A model generated the notes under the pieces. It saw nothing but the letters and a program-made list of their open reading frames with translations, searched no databases and was not told the DNA's origin. Made by a program: the position numbers and the translations under genes. Shown here piece by piece: positions 17,657 to 27,797 of a stretch of 64,000 nt of DNA. This DNA is from Pseudomonas psychrophila. GTDB taxonomy: Bacteria > Pseudomonadota > Gammaproteobacteria > Pseudomonadales > Pseudomonadaceae. Each line of letters begins with the position of its first letter. The first letter of the stretch is position 1. The DNA lies in NCBI RefSeq assembly GCF_001043005.1, contig NZ_JYKZ01000001.1, forward strand, positions 558,001-622,000. Reading direction: 5' to 3'.

Positions 17657-17720
17657 CTGTGGGAGCGAGCCTGCTCGCGAAAACTCCAATGCGGCTTCGC
17701 GAGCAGGCTCGCTCCCACAG
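17657..17720. repeat. REP inverted pair between cobQ and cobU
   Basis: CTGTGGGAGCGAGCCTGC... at one end and its reverse complement at the other form a 64-bp REPIN-like element. The identical core recurs at 33466 and 51355 and variants at 25422, 46846 and 48903. In the transcript it forms a very stable hairpin inside the operon. Confidence 0.92.
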
Positions 17721-17722
17721 AT

Positions 17723-19174
17723 TTAAATTCTGCACAACGCTCGCAAGTACGCGGTATCCAGATGGTTTTCCACCAGATCCGCCAGCCGTTCGATATCTCG
17801 CTCGCGCAGGGCGTGGTAGTCCACTTCTTGCACATCCTGCAAACCGGCCCAACGCAGCAACGCACTGCAAGCCGCAGGCGACTCGAACACACCATGCAGA
17901 TAAGTGCCGAGGATTTGCCCGTCCGCACTTTGCGCGCCATCACAGCGCCCGTCATCCAGGTGCACCACTGGCAGCTCCAGCGCTACGCCCGTGGTCACGC
18001 CGGCGTGGATTTCATAGCCGCTGACGAGTGCGTTCTCAAGAGTCAAATGCCCGCGCACATTGCGCAACTGCTTCTCGGCTGCAAGCTCGGTGCTAAACGC
18101 CAGCAAGCCCAACCCGGCACTTGAACCGGCTGGCCCTTCAAGGCCCAGCGGGTCGTGGACCTGCTCACCGAGCATCTGTAAACCGCCGCAAATTCCAAGC
18201 AGTTTTCCGCCGTAACGCAAATGACGGCTGATGGCCGCATCCCAGCCATTGGCGCGCAAGTACACCAGATCGCTGCGCACGCTCTTGGAGCCAGGCAGGA
18301 TGATCAAGTCTGCGGGCGGGATCGGTTGCCCCGGCCCCACAAACTGCAGGTTTACTTGCGGGTGCAGGCGCAACGGATCGAAGTCGGTGTGATTGCTGAT
18401 ACGCGGCAATACCGGCACCACCACGTTGAGCACCTGTTCGACCTTGTCAGTCTGGCGCTGATCAATGCCGTCTTCGGCCTCAAGATGCAGGTCCATCACA
18501 TAGGGCAACACGCCGATCACCGGTTTGCCGGTGCGTTGTTCCAGCCAGTCGAGGCCGGGCTGGAGCAACGCGATATCGCCACGAAAACGGTTGATGATGA
18601 ACCCCTTGACCCGTGCCTGTTCGGTCTCGGACAGCAACTCCAGAGTGCCGACCAGATGGGCAAACACCCCGCCGCGATTGATATCGGCAATCAACACCAC
18701 CGGGCAATCAACCGCTTCGGCAAAGCCCATGTTTGCGATATCACCGGCCCGCAAATTGATCTCGGCCGGCGAACCCGCGCCCTCGACCATGACCACCGGA
18801 TATGCGGCACTCAAACGCTGATGCGAGGCCAATACCGCTTGCATGGCAATGGCCTTGTAGTCGTGATACGCCACCGCATTCATGCTGGTGACGGCACGCC
18901 CGTGAATAATCACTTGGGCACCGGTGTCGCTATTGGGCTTGAGCAGCACCGGATTCATGTCCGTGTGCGGCGCCAATCCAGCCGCCTGGGCCTGCACTGC
19001 CTGGGCACGACCGATCTCGCCACCCTCGGCGGTCACTGCGCTGTTGAGCGCCATGTTTTGCGGTTTGAACGGCACCACAGCGACGCCCTGGCGGGTCAGC
19101 CAGCGGCACAGGGCCGTCACCAGCGTGCTCTTGCCGGCATCGGATGTGGTGCCTTGCACCATCAACGTACTCAT
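17723..19174 (-). CDS. cobQ: Cobyric acid synthase (glutamine-hydrolysing)
   Basis: 483 residues. The N-terminal P-loop-like [17 protein letters not shown], the [15 protein letters not shown] region and the C-terminal class I glutamine amidotransferase triad with the nucleophile in [12 protein letters not shown] and a late His (GTYLHGVF) define CobQ/CbiP. It amidates four side chains of adenosylcobyrinate diamide. Start 19174 overlaps the preceding stop as ATGA. Confidence 0.95.
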   Translation of the reverse strand: MSTLMVQGTTSDAGKSTLVTALCRWLTRQGVAVVPFKPQNMALNSAVTAEGGEIGRAQAVQAQAAGLAPHTDMNPVLLKPNSDTGAQVIIHGRAVTSMNAVAYHDYKAIAMQAVLASHQRLSAAYPVVMVEGAGSPAEINLRAGDIANMGFAEAVDCPVVLIADINRGGVFAHLVGTLELLSETEQARVKGFIINRFRGDIALLQPGLDWLEQRTGKPVIGVLPYVMDLHLEAEDGIDQRQTDKVEQVLNVVVPVLPRISNHTDFDPLRLHPQVNLQFVGPGQPIPPADLIILPGSKSVRSDLVYLRANGWDAAISRHLRYGGKLLGICGGLQMLGEQVHDPLGLEGPAGSSAGLGLLAFSTELAAEKQLRNVRGHLTLENALVSGYEIHAGVTTGVALELPVVHLDDGRCDGAQSADGQILGTYLHGVFESPAACSALLRWAGLQDVQEVDYHALRERDIERLADLVENHLDTAYLRALCRI

Positions 19175-20163
19175 GTGGTTTCCTTGGTATACGCTGCCAA
19201 TGCCTGCTCCAGGCGCACCCAGTCAGCCTCATCGGCAGGCAGGCCAAAACGTACGCTGCTGTTGTGGGCAAACAGGCGCAGCAAAATGCCGCGGTGCGCC
19301 ATAAATTCGTACAGGCGATCGGCGTGAGGCGTGATTAACCACTGGAACAATGCACAGCCGCCGTACGGCGGCAAATCATGCAACCCCAGCAATCGCTCAA
19401 GCCGCCCGCTGGCCAGCTCACTGCGCTCGCGCTGGCGAGCATGGCCGTCGGTGTCGAGCAGGCAGGCCTGACCGACGATGCGCGTGGGACCGCTAACGGC
19501 CCAGGGCCCAACTTGCTCGGCCAGCAACTTGAGTAATTTTTGCTCGGCCAGCACAAAACCCAACCGTACCCCGGCCAGACCAAAAAACTTGCCGAAAGAA
19601 CGCAACACGATCAGCCCGGTACGCTGTGTGTGCTCGGCCAGGCTAAGTTCTGGGGTGTTGTCCATAAAGGCTTCGTCCACCACCAGCCAGCCACCGCGCT
19701 GCACCAGCCGCGCATGCCATTCCAGCAAACGCTCCGGCGACAGCTTCAACCCGGTAGGGTTGTTGGGATTGACCACCACCAGCACGTCCAGCGTGTCGAG
19801 GTAGAAATCGACTTCCTGTTCCATGATTTCACGCACGATATGCCCGCTGTGCCTCCAGGCATGTGCATGTTCGGCGTAACACGGCGACAGCACACCCACC
19901 TTTCCACTGCGACGCAGGCGCGGCAGCAGCTGGATCGCGCACTGCGAGCCCGGCACCGGCAAGACACTCAACGCGCCGTAATAGGCACAGGCGGCTTGCT
20001 CAAGACCATCGTCGGTTTCAGGCAAACGCGCCCAGGCACGCTCGGGTACAGGGGGAATATCAAAGGGCCAGGGCGCCAGTCCAGTGGACAAATCCAGCCA
20101 GTCAGCCTCGGCAATACCGTAATGCTGCGCCGCCCTGCGTAAACGTCCGCCGTGCTCAAGCAT
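19171..20163 (-). CDS. cobC: Threonine-phosphate decarboxylase (aminotransferase class I/II)
   Basis: 330 residues from ATG 20163 ([16 protein letters not shown]). PLP-fold landmarks: [13 protein letters not shown] near the N-terminus, [10 protein letters not shown], the DEAFMD loop and the lysine in [17 protein letters not shown]. It makes (R)-1-amino-2-propanol phosphate or its equivalent for the nucleotide loop. The start overlaps the cbiB stop by 8 nt. Salmonella calls it cobD, Pseudomonas cobC. Confidence 0.9.
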   Translation of the reverse strand: MLEHGGRLRRAAQHYGIAEADWLDLSTGLAPWPFDIPPVPERAWARLPETDDGLEQAACAYYGALSVLPVPGSQCAIQLLPRLRRSGKVGVLSPCYAEHAHAWRHSGHIVREIMEQEVDFYLDTLDVLVVVNPNNPTGLKLSPERLLEWHARLVQRGGWLVVDEAFMDNTPELSLAEHTQRTGLIVLRSFGKFFGLAGVRLGFVLAEQKLLKLLAEQVGPWAVSGPTRIVGQACLLDTDGHARQRERSELASGRLERLLGLHDLPPYGGCALFQWLITPHADRLYEFMAHRGILLRLFAHNSSVRFGLPADEADWVRLEQALAAYTKETT

Positions 20164-21064
20164 AGAATTCACTCCACGCACACAGAACCAATAGCCACAG
20201 CCATACGCCACGTTGCACCAACTGCCAACCACGACCAATCGAGTCGGCATCCGCTGGCACGCCTTCGCCCAACTGCGGGCGCTCATGCAGTTCGCCGTGA
20301 TAAATCGCCGGGCCACCCAGCTCAACACCCAGGGCACCTGCGCCTGCGGCCATTACCGGGCCTGCATTGGGGCTGTCCCACTGAGGTGCCTGCTTGCGCC
20401 AGCACTTCAAGGCCAGTCGGGTTTTACCCAGCACGGCGTAAGTCAACGCCACCAACCTTGCAGGAATATAGTTAAGAACATCGTCGATACGGGCAGCAGC
20501 CCAACCAAAACGCTCAAAGCGCTCGTTGCGATAACCCCACATCGCGTCCAGCGTATTACTTAAACGATAGAGCACCACACCCGGCGCTCCCGCCACGACA
20601 AACCAGAAAATAGTGGCGAAGACCGCATCACTGCCATTTTCGAGCACAGACTCAGTGGCAGCGCGGGCAACTTCAGTCGAATCCAGCTCGCTGGTTTGGC
20701 GACTGACCAGATAACCGACCCGGGTCCGCGCCTCGTCCAGGTCATTGGCGCGCAAGGCCTCGGCAACCGGCTGAACGTGCTCGCCAAGGCTGCGCATGCC
20801 CAACGCGCAATACAGTGCCAGAATTTCCACCAGCCAGCCGATATACGGCAGCCATGAAAGAGCCGTTGCAAGGATCGTCAACGGCAGCACCGCCAGCACC
20901 CAGGCCGTCACCCCATGACTGCGCCAGCCACGTCCGCCAGAATTGAACCGCTGCTCGATACGCTCGGCCATACGGCCAAACGCGACCAGCGGATGCCAGC
21001 GCTTGGGCTCGCCAAACAGCGCATCAAGCGCCACACCGGCGACGCACAGCAACGCCACACTCAT
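20156..21064 (-). CDS. cobD: Adenosylcobinamide-phosphate synthase (CbiB/CobD)
   Basis: 302 residues from ATG 21064, with several membrane helices. Motifs [38 protein letters not shown] and [14 protein letters not shown] are typical of CbiB. It attaches the aminopropanol phosphate linker to adenosylcobyric acid. The ATG overlaps the bluB stop as ATGA. Named cobD in P. aeruginosa and cbiB in enterics. Confidence 0.93.
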   Translation of the reverse strand: MSVALLCVAGVALDALFGEPKRWHPLVAFGRMAERIEQRFNSGGRGWRSHGVTAWVLAVLPLTILATALSWLPYIGWLVEILALYCALGMRSLGEHVQPVAEALRANDLDEARTRVGYLVSRQTSELDSTEVARAATESVLENGSDAVFATIFWFVVAGAPGVVLYRLSNTLDAMWGYRNERFERFGWAAARIDDVLNYIPARLVALTYAVLGKTRLALKCWRKQAPQWDSPNAGPVMAAGAGALGVELGGPAIYHGELHERPQLGEGVPADADSIGRGWQLVQRGVWLWLLVLCAWSEFYA

Positions 21065-21711
21065 GGACTCACTCCCCAATAATTCTCATACACCAGTTCA
21101 CTCAGCGGACGCGCTTGCGCCCACCCTTCCAGCACCAGCATGGGTGCCGGATAAAAGGCCTCGACCGGGCCCAGACACAACACGGCCAGAGGTTTGGCTC
21201 CCGCAGGTAAACCCAGTAAATCGGCCAGGGCTTCAGGCTCGAACAACGACACCCAGCCCATGCCCAAGCCTTCGACACGCGCCGCCAACCACAGGTTTTG
21301 AATCGCACACGACAACGACGCCATGTCCATTTCCGGCAGGGTGCGTCGGCCAAAAATATGCTTTTCACGGTCATCCATCAATGCCGCCACCAGCACCTCG
21401 GCGCAGTCCTGTATACCTTCGACCTTGAGCGTCATGAACTCATCGGAGCGCTGACCCAACGCCTCGGCGGTACGTACCCGCTCAGCTTCGACCAATCCCT
21501 GGATCTTGCCCCGCAGTGCCCGGTCAGTAATGCGGATAAACCGCCACGGCTGCATCAGTCCCACGCTCGGAGCCTGGTGCGCCGCTTCAAGCAAACGCGA
21601 TAACAGTTCGGGTGCCACGCTGCCACCACTGAAGTGCCGCATGTCGCGGCGCTCGGCAATGGCGCGGTACACGGCTGCGCGCTCTTCAGGGCTAAAGGCG
21701 TTGTCGGTCAT
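21061..21711 (-). CDS. bluB: 5,6-dimethylbenzimidazole synthase
   Basis: 216 residues from ATG 21711 ([18 protein letters not shown]). The flavin-site signatures [23 protein letters not shown] and [11 protein letters not shown] mark BluB, a nitroreductase-fold enzyme that breaks down FMNH2 with oxygen to form the lower ligand of B12. Its presence shows that the cell makes its own lower ligand aerobically. It overlaps cobB and cobD by ATGA at both ends. Confidence 0.94.
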   Translation of the reverse strand: MTDNAFSPEERAAVYRAIAERRDMRHFSGGSVAPELLSRLLEAAHQAPSVGLMQPWRFIRITDRALRGKIQGLVEAERVRTAEALGQRSDEFMTLKVEGIQDCAEVLVAALMDDREKHIFGRRTLPEMDMASLSCAIQNLWLAARVEGLGMGWVSLFEPEALADLLGLPAGAKPLAVLCLGPVEAFYPAPMLVLEGWAQARPLSELVYENYWGVSP

Positions 21712-23021
21712 GACGCCTTCACAGTACACGGCGCAAACAGCGCAGCAATGGCTTGAGGATTGGACGGAAAGTAGAAGTGCACGTAAGAGGCGGTCATCCG
21801 CCCTTCGCGATACACCGCTTCGGCACCGCGCCCGCCATTGGGGCTCAGGCCACGGGCAACAGGTTCAAGCTCAGTGCTGGTCAGCGAGTGATGGTAAGTG
21901 TGACCACGCAGCAGCCCTTCGGGCATGTCCACCGATTGCAATGCCAACGCCGCCAGACGCTTTTGCATCGTCGCCTCCCCCGTCAGCAAACCCACCAGCT
22001 CGGCACGCTGACCGTCAACATCGGTCAAGGCATCGAGCAGATAAAGCATGCCACCACATTCGGCCAGCAGCGGTTTACCTGCGGCGTGATGGGTGCGGAT
22101 CGCCTCAAGCATCGGTGCATTGCGCGACAGCTCAAGGTGATGCAATTCCGGATAACCACCCGGTAAATAAAGACTGTCGGCCTCGGGCAGGCAGGTATCG
22201 CGAATCGGCGAAAAAAACACCAGCTCGGCTCCCATCGTCCGCAACAGGTCCAGACTCGCTCCATAGGTGAAGGCAAAGGCTTCATCCCGGGCTACAGCAA
22301 TTCGAACCCCAGCCAACAATGGCTCGACCGTCACGGGCTCAGGCGCGGCAAATTCAACGGCGGGTGGCAGCGCTACCTCACAGGTACTGGCCAAAGCATT
22401 GGCTGCCGCGTCGAGACGCGCATCCAGGTCGTTGAGCTCACTGGCCTGCACCAGCCCCAAATGCCGACTCGGCAACTCGATACCGGTCTCACGGGACAAC
22501 GCCCCGTACCAGCGCAAGCCTTCGGTCAGGCTGCCTTCGAGCAACTGGGCATGACGCACCGTGCCGACCCGGTTGGCCAGCACCCCGGCGAACGGCAGAT
22601 CCGGCTGGTAGCGCGCCAGTCCCAAGGCCAGGGCACCGAACGTCTGGGCCATTGCAGTGCCATCAATCACACCCAATACCGGGACGCCAAAATGCCGCGC
22701 CAGATCGGCGCTGGACGGCGTACCGTCGAACAACCCCATGACGCCTTCGATCAGGATCAGGTCTGCTTCACCGGCGGCCTCCCACAGCAGGCGGCGACTT
22801 TCATCCGCACCCACCATCCACAAATCCACCTGATACACCGGCGCACCGCTGGCACGCTCCAGAATCATCGGGTCGAGAAAATCAGGGCCACATTTAAACA
22901 CCCGCACTTTGCGCCCCTGATTGCGATGCAATCGGGCCAAGGCAGCGGTTACGGTGGTCTTGCCCTGACCGGAAGCCGGCGCGGCGATCAACACCGCCGG
23001 GCAATGACGCGACTCTCTCAT
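21708..23021 (-). CDS. cobB: Cobyrinate a,c-diamide synthase
   Basis: 437 residues from ATG 23021. P-loop LIAAPASGQGKTTVTAALAR, the CGPDFLDPMI motif, and the C-terminal glutamine amidotransferase domain with ECGGMLYL and a late HxYHHS segment. It amidates side chains a and c of (hydrogeno)cobyrinate. It follows cobO with only a 10-bp gap, so translation is probably coupled or reinitiated. Confidence 0.94.
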   Translation of the reverse strand: MRESRHCPAVLIAAPASGQGKTTVTAALARLHRNQGRKVRVFKCGPDFLDPMILERASGAPVYQVDLWMVGADESRRLLWEAAGEADLILIEGVMGLFDGTPSSADLARHFGVPVLGVIDGTAMAQTFGALALGLARYQPDLPFAGVLANRVGTVRHAQLLEGSLTEGLRWYGALSRETGIELPSRHLGLVQASELNDLDARLDAAANALASTCEVALPPAVEFAAPEPVTVEPLLAGVRIAVARDEAFAFTYGASLDLLRTMGAELVFFSPIRDTCLPEADSLYLPGGYPELHHLELSRNAPMLEAIRTHHAAGKPLLAECGGMLYLLDALTDVDGQRAELVGLLTGEATMQKRLAALALQSVDMPEGLLRGHTYHHSLTSTELEPVARGLSPNGGRGAEAVYREGRMTASYVHFYFPSNPQAIAALFAPCTVKAS

Positions 23022-23031
23022 GCTGGAACAC

Positions 23032-23643
23032 TCACAATTCGATGCCTTTCTGGGCTTTGATCCCGGCCTGAAAGGCGTGTTTGACCACACCCATTTCGGT
23101 CACGGTATCGGCCAGGTCTATCAGTTCAGGTTTGGCGCCACGTCCGGTGACCAGTACATGCTGCATCAAAGGACGGGCCTGCAGGTCGGCGAGGATCTGC
23201 TCAAGGTCCAGGTAGCCATGCTTGAGTGCGATGTTCAGCTCATCCAGTACCACCAGCCCGATGGACGGGTCACGCAGCATTTCTCGGGACACTTCCCACG
23301 CGGCTTCGGCAGCGGCGATATCGCGTTGGCGATCCTGGGTTTCCCAGGTAAAGCCTTCGCCCATCACGTGGTAGCGCACCTGCTCGGGGAAGCGGCGAAA
23401 GAAGATCTCTTCGCCGGTGCTGTTGCGTCCCTTGATGAACTGCACCACGCCGCACTGCATGCCGTGGCCCATGGCCCGGGCCAGCATGCCAAAAGCGGAA
23501 CTGCTTTTGCCTTTACCATTGCCGGTCAACACCAGCAGTAGCCCGCACTCATTGGGCGAGCTGGCAATGCGCTCATCCATGACGGCTTTTTTGCGCAGCA
23601 TGCGCGCCTGATGACGTTCGTCGCGTTCGGGGGATTCGTTCAT
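23032..23643 (-). CDS. cobO: Cob(I)yrinic acid a,c-diamide adenosyltransferase
   Basis: 203 residues from ATG 23643 (MNESPERDERHQARM), with GGAGAG upstream. The Walker-like VLTGNGKGKSSSAFGM, the VQFIKG segment and VLDELNIALKHGYL identify the CobA/CobO/BtuR adenosyltransferase, which puts the upper adenosyl ligand on cobalt. It is the first gene behind the cobalamin riboswitch and so the first to be shut off by B12. Confidence 0.95.
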   Translation of the reverse strand: MNESPERDERHQARMLRKKAVMDERIASSPNECGLLLVLTGNGKGKSSSAFGMLARAMGHGMQCGVVQFIKGRNSTGEEIFFRRFPEQVRYHVMGEGFTWETQDRQRDIAAAEAAWEVSREMLRDPSIGLVVLDELNIALKHGYLDLEQILADLQARPLMQHVLVTGRGAKPELIDLADTVTEMGVVKHAFQAGIKAQKGIEL

Positions 23644-23734
23644 GGCAGCTCTCCGTTGGGGCTCAATGATGCAAACGGGAGGCGGGGGGATAGTCAAATA
23701 ATCGGCACGTCCTCGCCCGCCGCGAGGATGCTGG

Positions 23735-23960
23735 ATGGATCAGGCCGGTCTCCGGGCTCATAAGCGGTTTAGCCCCCTGCGGGACACACCCTGACCACGC
23801 GCCTTCCCGTGAAGAAACACAGTGGCACTCAGCGTGGCATTGACTCATTTACCGTTGCGGGGGCAGCGCCGGGATCATGGCGGTTGTGTGGGTCAAACAC
23901 GCCCTCACCGGCTTCCCTGTTTCACTCGGCCAACCTTACGTTGCCGAGCACCTGAAACAA
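23735..23960 (-). ncRNA. Cobalamin riboswitch
   Basis: Read on the minus strand, the element shows the conserved B12-box features in order: GGTGCTCGGCAA at the 5' side, AGTGAAACAGGGAAGCCGGTG, the core GCTGCCCCCGCAACGGTAA, and the closing GAGCCCGGAGACCGGCCTG. A 6-bp hairpin (TCCTCG/CGAGGA, 23710-23728) follows, then the cobO ribosome site, so the expression platform probably controls access to it. The 454-bp gap between cobO and the next gene is mostly this element; the rest (about 23961-24097) must hold the two divergent promoters, but no clear -35/-10 was recognised. Confidence 0.95.
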
Positions 23961-24097
23961 GCCGCGAAGGTTAGAGGGTTGGGGGTGGAGCGTCAATTAA
24001 AGGTGGCACCAAAAGGGTTTATACAAAGCTGCGGGCTGAACCTTTGAGGGGCTACGCTTCTCTATGACCTACAAGACCAAACTTAATGGAGTTCTTC

Positions 24098-25417
24098 ATG
24101 CTCAAGCGCCAGCACGCTATTGTCATCGTACTTGCGGCAGGATTGGCTGCCTGCGGCGAGACTTCGACCCTGCAAGTGAGTGATGGCACCGGCCCGTCGC
24201 CGAAGCTGCCTGAACCGAACAAGACGCTTATACCCACCGTCAATATCGCCCCGGCGGTCGGTTGGGCTGAGGGCTCCACACCGATTGCCGCCCAAGGTTT
24301 GAAGGTCGCCGCTTTCGCCGAAGGCCTGGACCATCCGCGCTGGCTCTACGTATTGCCCAACGGCGATGTGCTGGTCGCGGAAACCAATGCACCGCCCAAG
24401 CCGGATGACAGCAAGGGTATCAAGGGCTGGATCGCGGACAAAGTCATGAGCCGCGCAGGCGCCGGTGTGCCGAGCGCGAACAGGATCACCTTGTTGCGCG
24501 ATGCAGACCACGACGGAGTGGCTGAAACTCGCACGGTTTTTCTCGACAATCTGAACTCCCCCTTTGGCATGACCCTCGTAGGCAACGATCTGTATGTCGC
24601 CGACGCCGACAAGCTGCTGCGCTTCCCCTATCAGGCGGGCGAAAACAGCATCAAGGCGAAGCCGGTCAAGGTCCTCGATTTGCCAGGCGGCCCGCTGAAC
24701 CATCACTGGACTAAAAACGTCATCGCCAGCCCTGATGGCACCAAGCTGTATGTCACCGTTGGCTCCAACAGCAACGTGGGCGAGAACGGCATGGACAAGG
24801 AAGAAGGCCGCGCCGCGATCTGGGAGGTTGATCGCGCTACCGGCAATCACCGGATTTTCGCTTCTGGCCTGCGCAACCCCAACGGCATGGACTGGGAGCC
24901 CAAAACCGGCACACTCTGGACAGCAGTTAACGAACGTGACGAAATCGGCAGCGATCTGGTCCCCGATTACATCACCTCAGTCAAGGATGGTGGTTTCTAT
25001 GGCTGGCCCTACAGCTATTACGGCCAGCACGTGGATGTACGGGTCAACCCGCAAAATCCGGAACTGGTCGCCAAAGCCATTGCACCGGACTATGCCGTCG
25101 GCCCGCACACTGCATCCCTGGGGCTGAGTTTTGCCGAAGGCAGCAAACTGCCCGACTTCACCCAAGGCGCGTTTATTGGCCAGCACGGCTCCTGGAACCG
25201 CAAGCCGCACAGTGGTTACAAAGTGATTTTTGTACCTTTTGCTGACGGAAAGCCCACAGGCATGCCAGTTGATGTACTGAGCGGTTTTCTCAACGCGGAC
25301 GAAAAAGCCATGGGCCGGCCGGTAGGCGTGGTCATCGATAAGCAAGGGGATTTGCTGGTGGCCGATGATGTCGGCAACAAGGTTTGGCGGGTGTCGGCAA
25401 AGCCTACCAGCAAATGA
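24098..25417 (+). CDS. Lipoprotein with PQQ-type sugar/sorbosone dehydrogenase beta-propeller
   Basis: 439 residues from ATG 24098; GGAG lies 7 nt upstream, whereas the ATG at 24086 would contain that site. The lipobox LAAC at the end of a short signal peptide indicates a lipid anchor. The rest is a six-bladed propeller of the glucose/sorbosone dehydrogenase family: [61 protein letters not shown] and [11 protein letters not shown]. Members oxidise sugars with PQQ in the periplasm, but many homologues have no known substrate. Divergent from the cob operon, with a REP pair behind it. Confidence 0.83.
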   Translation: MLKRQHAIVIVLAAGLAACGETSTLQVSDGTGPSPKLPEPNKTLIPTVNIAPAVGWAEGSTPIAAQGLKVAAFAEGLDHPRWLYVLPNGDVLVAETNAPPKPDDSKGIKGWIADKVMSRAGAGVPSANRITLLRDADHDGVAETRTVFLDNLNSPFGMTLVGNDLYVADADKLLRFPYQAGENSIKAKPVKVLDLPGGPLNHHWTKNVIASPDGTKLYVTVGSNSNVGENGMDKEEGRAAIWEVDRATGNHRIFASGLRNPNGMDWEPKTGTLWTAVNERDEIGSDLVPDYITSVKDGGFYGWPYSYYGQHVDVRVNPQNPELVAKAIAPDYAVGPHTASLGLSFAEGSKLPDFTQGAFIGQHGSWNRKPHSGYKVIFVPFADGKPTGMPVDVLSGFLNADEKAMGRPVGVVIDKQGDLLVADDVGNKVWRVSAKPTSK

Positions 25418-25421
25418 AACA

Positions 25422-25506
25422 GTGGGAGCGGGCTTACTCGCGATTGGATCACCGCGGCGTGGCAGTTACACCGCGTTGTATCCATCGCGAGCAAGCCCGC
25501 TCCCAC
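25422..25506. repeat. REP inverted pair
   Basis: GTGGGAGCGGGCTTACTCGC and its near-exact reverse complement (GCGAGCAAGCCCGCTCCCAC) flank a 45-nt centre. It sits between the convergent dehydrogenase and NlpC/P60 genes. Confidence 0.9.
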
Positions 25507-25528
25507 CCAGCGTGATGCAGGTTCGGGT

Positions 25529-26068
25529 TTACGGCAGACGCGCCAGATGCTGCTCGGTCGGCAACACGCGCTTGGCATTCAGATAGGCTTTCTGCCAGTA
25601 GGCTTTGTTGAGACTGTCCAGCTTGACCGTACCGCCTGTGGCCGGTGCGTGCACAAAACGGCCTTCGCCTACGTAGATCCCGGCATGGCTGACCTGAGAA
25701 CCGCCATTGGTGGCAAAAAACAGCAAGTCACCGGTTTGCAATTTGTCCTGACCGACACTTTGCGCCTGCATCACGATCATTTCGCGGGTGGTGCGCGGCA
25801 ATGAAATGCCCGCCGCGTCGTTGTACACGTACTTGATCAGACCACTGCAATCGAAGCCGGAATCCGGAGTATTACCACCCCAGCGATAAGGCGTGCCCAC
25901 CAGACCCAAGGCGCGAAACAGCACGTCGGCGGCTACCGGCGAGGTTTCTTCATAAGGGTTGGCAAACACAACAGGCTTTTTGACCACCGGGGCAGGTGGC
26001 GGGGGGCTGGCGCAAGCACTAAGCAGTGCTGCTAAGGTCAAGAGGGCAACACGGGCCATGGTCGACAT
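25529..26068 (-). CDS. NlpC/P60 lipoprotein, cell-wall peptidase
   Basis: 179 residues from ATG 26068. Signal peptide with lipobox LSAC, then the C40 peptidase core: YRWGGNTPDSGFDCSGLIKYVY with the catalytic Cys, VSHAGIYVG with His, and a polar third residue in VHAPATGG. Such enzymes cut D-Glu-meso-DAP bonds or related links in peptidoglycan stem peptides. It is the second of two tandem paralogues on this strand, the other starting 772 bp upstream. Confidence 0.88.
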   Translation of the reverse strand: MSTMARVALLTLAALLSACASPPPPAPVVKKPVVFANPYEETSPVAADVLFRALGLVGTPYRWGGNTPDSGFDCSGLIKYVYNDAAGISLPRTTREMIVMQAQSVGQDKLQTGDLLFFATNGGSQVSHAGIYVGEGRFVHAPATGGTVKLDSLNKAYWQKAYLNAKRVLPTEQHLARLP

Positions 26069-26213
26069 AAACAGAATGTTCCTGATTCTGGATACGGCAA
26101 CTCTGGCCGCGAAACCTGAAGCCGCGAGAGGGGACACCTTCGCGGCTTCAAGAATTTAACAATGCGACTGAATTCTAGCCCTTAGCAGCCAAACTTCAAG
26201 TAAGACATTAACT

Positions 26214-26840
26214 TTACTTGCGGGCTACTACGCTCGCCGGTGCCATCGCCAGGGCGCGCTTGGCCTCAATAAAGGTCTTGCTCCAGTAGCTGTCACCCAG
26301 GTTATCAATCCGTACACCACCGCTGCGGCGGCTGCTGGAGTGAATAAACTGGTCATCCCCCAGGTAAATACCGGCATGACTGACACGGCCACGACCATTG
26401 GTGCTGAAGAACAGCAAGTCACCAGGTTTAAGGTTGTTTCGTGCGACCAGCGGTGCTTTTACGTTGATCATTTCACGGGTTGAGCGCGGCAACTGCATGC
26501 CAGCTTCTTCCTTGAAAAGGTAACCGATAAAGCCGCTGCAATCGAAACCTGCCTCAGAGGTGCCGCCAAAACGGTAACGCGTACCGATCAGGGACATGCC
26601 GCGCTCAAGGATGCTGTCAGCCAAGGCGGGCAATTGGTAAGGCTTGCTGTTGGCGGAAAACTCAGCCAGTTCTTTTTCGGTGGCCAGTTCTTCCTGATAA
26701 AGAGCGGAAGATTGCGATACCGACGATGGCTTTTGAACCTGTTGATCGACAACTTGCTGCGACACTGGCGTGTGGGCAGCGCAGCCAAACAACAGGGTAA
26801 CGAGTGCGAGAGGCACGAGGGGTGCGAAGCGCTTTAGCAT
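26214..26840 (-). CDS. NlpC/P60 lipoprotein, cell-wall peptidase (paralogue)
   Basis: 208 residues from ATG 26840 with lipobox LFGC. A Gln/Ser-rich linker of about 50 residues separates the lipid anchor from the C40 core: YRFGGTSEAGFDCSGFIGYLF (Cys), VSHAGIYLG (His) and FIHSSS. It is clearly a duplicate of the gene downstream, with a longer stalk. The 5' region (26841-27064) contains possible promoters but no strong Shine-Dalgarno. Position and order resemble PA1198-PA1199. Confidence 0.88.
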   Translation of the reverse strand: MLKRFAPLVPLALVTLLFGCAAHTPVSQQVVDQQVQKPSSVSQSSALYQEELATEKELAEFSANSKPYQLPALADSILERGMSLIGTRYRFGGTSEAGFDCSGFIGYLFKEEAGMQLPRSTREMINVKAPLVARNNLKPGDLLFFSTNGRGRVSHAGIYLGDDQFIHSSSRRSGGVRIDNLGDSYWSKTFIEAKRALAMAPASVVARK

Positions 26841-27064
26841 GGGCACGACCGTGGCTTGTAAGAAAAGTAGCCGCGACTATGCCTTCTATGATCCTCATTT
26901 GCAAATTCAATCGATCTAAATGTGACTTGTTGGTTTTATCGTGACATCTAAGGCTTTACACCCCTGACGACAGATTTTGCGCCCACAGCTCTTGAGCCGC
27001 GCGGGTTTTCTGACGCCTGAAAAACGTCAAAAACGGCTGAAGACCGCAGTTTTAAAGGGGTGAG

Positions 27065-27769
27065 CTACCAGCCCAGGGTTTCTTTCAGGAAAGGAATCGT
27101 CAGCTTGCGCTGTGCCTGCAGGGACGCTTGATCGAGCCGTTCGAGCAGATCGAACAAAGCACTCATGCTGCGAGTGCCTCGCGTGAGGATGAAATGTCCG
27201 ACTTCGTCGGTCAGATGCAGACCGCGACGTGATGCGCGCAACTGCAAGGCACGCAGCTTGTCTTCATCAGACAAGGGGCGCATCTGAAACACCAGCGCAA
27301 GGGTCAGGCGGGACTTGAGGTCAGCCAGTTTGATTGGCAGCTCGCGTGGCGAGGTAGACGCCGCAATCAGTAGACGGCGCCCGCTGTCGCGCAGGCGATT
27401 GAACAGGTGAAACAGCGCCTCTTCCCAGTCAGCACGCCCGGCCACCGCCTGAAGATCATCCAGGCAGACCAGTTCGTACTGCTCAAGGTTATCGAGGATT
27501 TCAATACCGCGATCCAGCAACTCGGCCAGAGGCAAGTACACCGCCGGCTCACCCATTTGCTCAAAGCGCAGGCAGGCGGCCTGTAGCAAGTGCGTGCGGC
27601 CTACACCCTGCTTGCCCCAGAGATAGATCAGGCTTTCTGTCCAGCCGGCGTCGGCTTCGCACAGTCGCTCGACATAGCCGAGTGCAGCGGCATTGGCGCC
27701 TGGATAGTAATTTATGAAGGTTGCGTCATCACGCAGACGCACACCTAGGGGCAGCTGAATCGGTTTCAT
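27065..27769 (-). CDS. hda: DnaA regulatory inactivator Hda
   Basis: 234 residues, the usual length in Pseudomonas. N-terminal clamp-binding peptide MKPIQLPLGVRLRDD, Walker A in LWGKQGVGRTHLLQAA, Walker B-like YELVCLDDLQ, sensor I SPRELP region and the AAA+ lid. Hda bound to the sliding clamp triggers ATP hydrolysis by DnaA and so prevents re-initiation. ATG 27769 has no clear Shine-Dalgarno; a perfect 8-bp hairpin sits directly upstream, which may keep expression low. Confidence 0.93.
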   Translation of the reverse strand: MKPIQLPLGVRLRDDATFINYYPGANAAALGYVERLCEADAGWTESLIYLWGKQGVGRTHLLQAACLRFEQMGEPAVYLPLAELLDRGIEILDNLEQYELVCLDDLQAVAGRADWEEALFHLFNRLRDSGRRLLIAASTSPRELPIKLADLKSRLTLALVFQMRPLSDEDKLRALQLRASRRGLHLTDEVGHFILTRGTRSMSALFDLLERLDQASLQAQRKLTIPFLKETLGW

Positions 27770-27777
27770 GCTGACTG

Positions 27778-27797
27778 AACAGTTCAAGCGAACTGTT
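27778..27797. promoter_or_regulatory. Hairpin immediately upstream of hda
   Basis: AACAGTTC and GAACTGTT pair perfectly around a 4-nt loop. In the mRNA the stem ends 8 nt before the hda start, in the place of a ribosome site. It may limit translation or be a protein-binding inverted repeat. Confidence 0.5.

Noticed and set aside
18221..19327. A 368-codon plus-strand open frame opposite cobQ
   Set aside because: Antisense to a fully conserved enzyme; no independent evidence.
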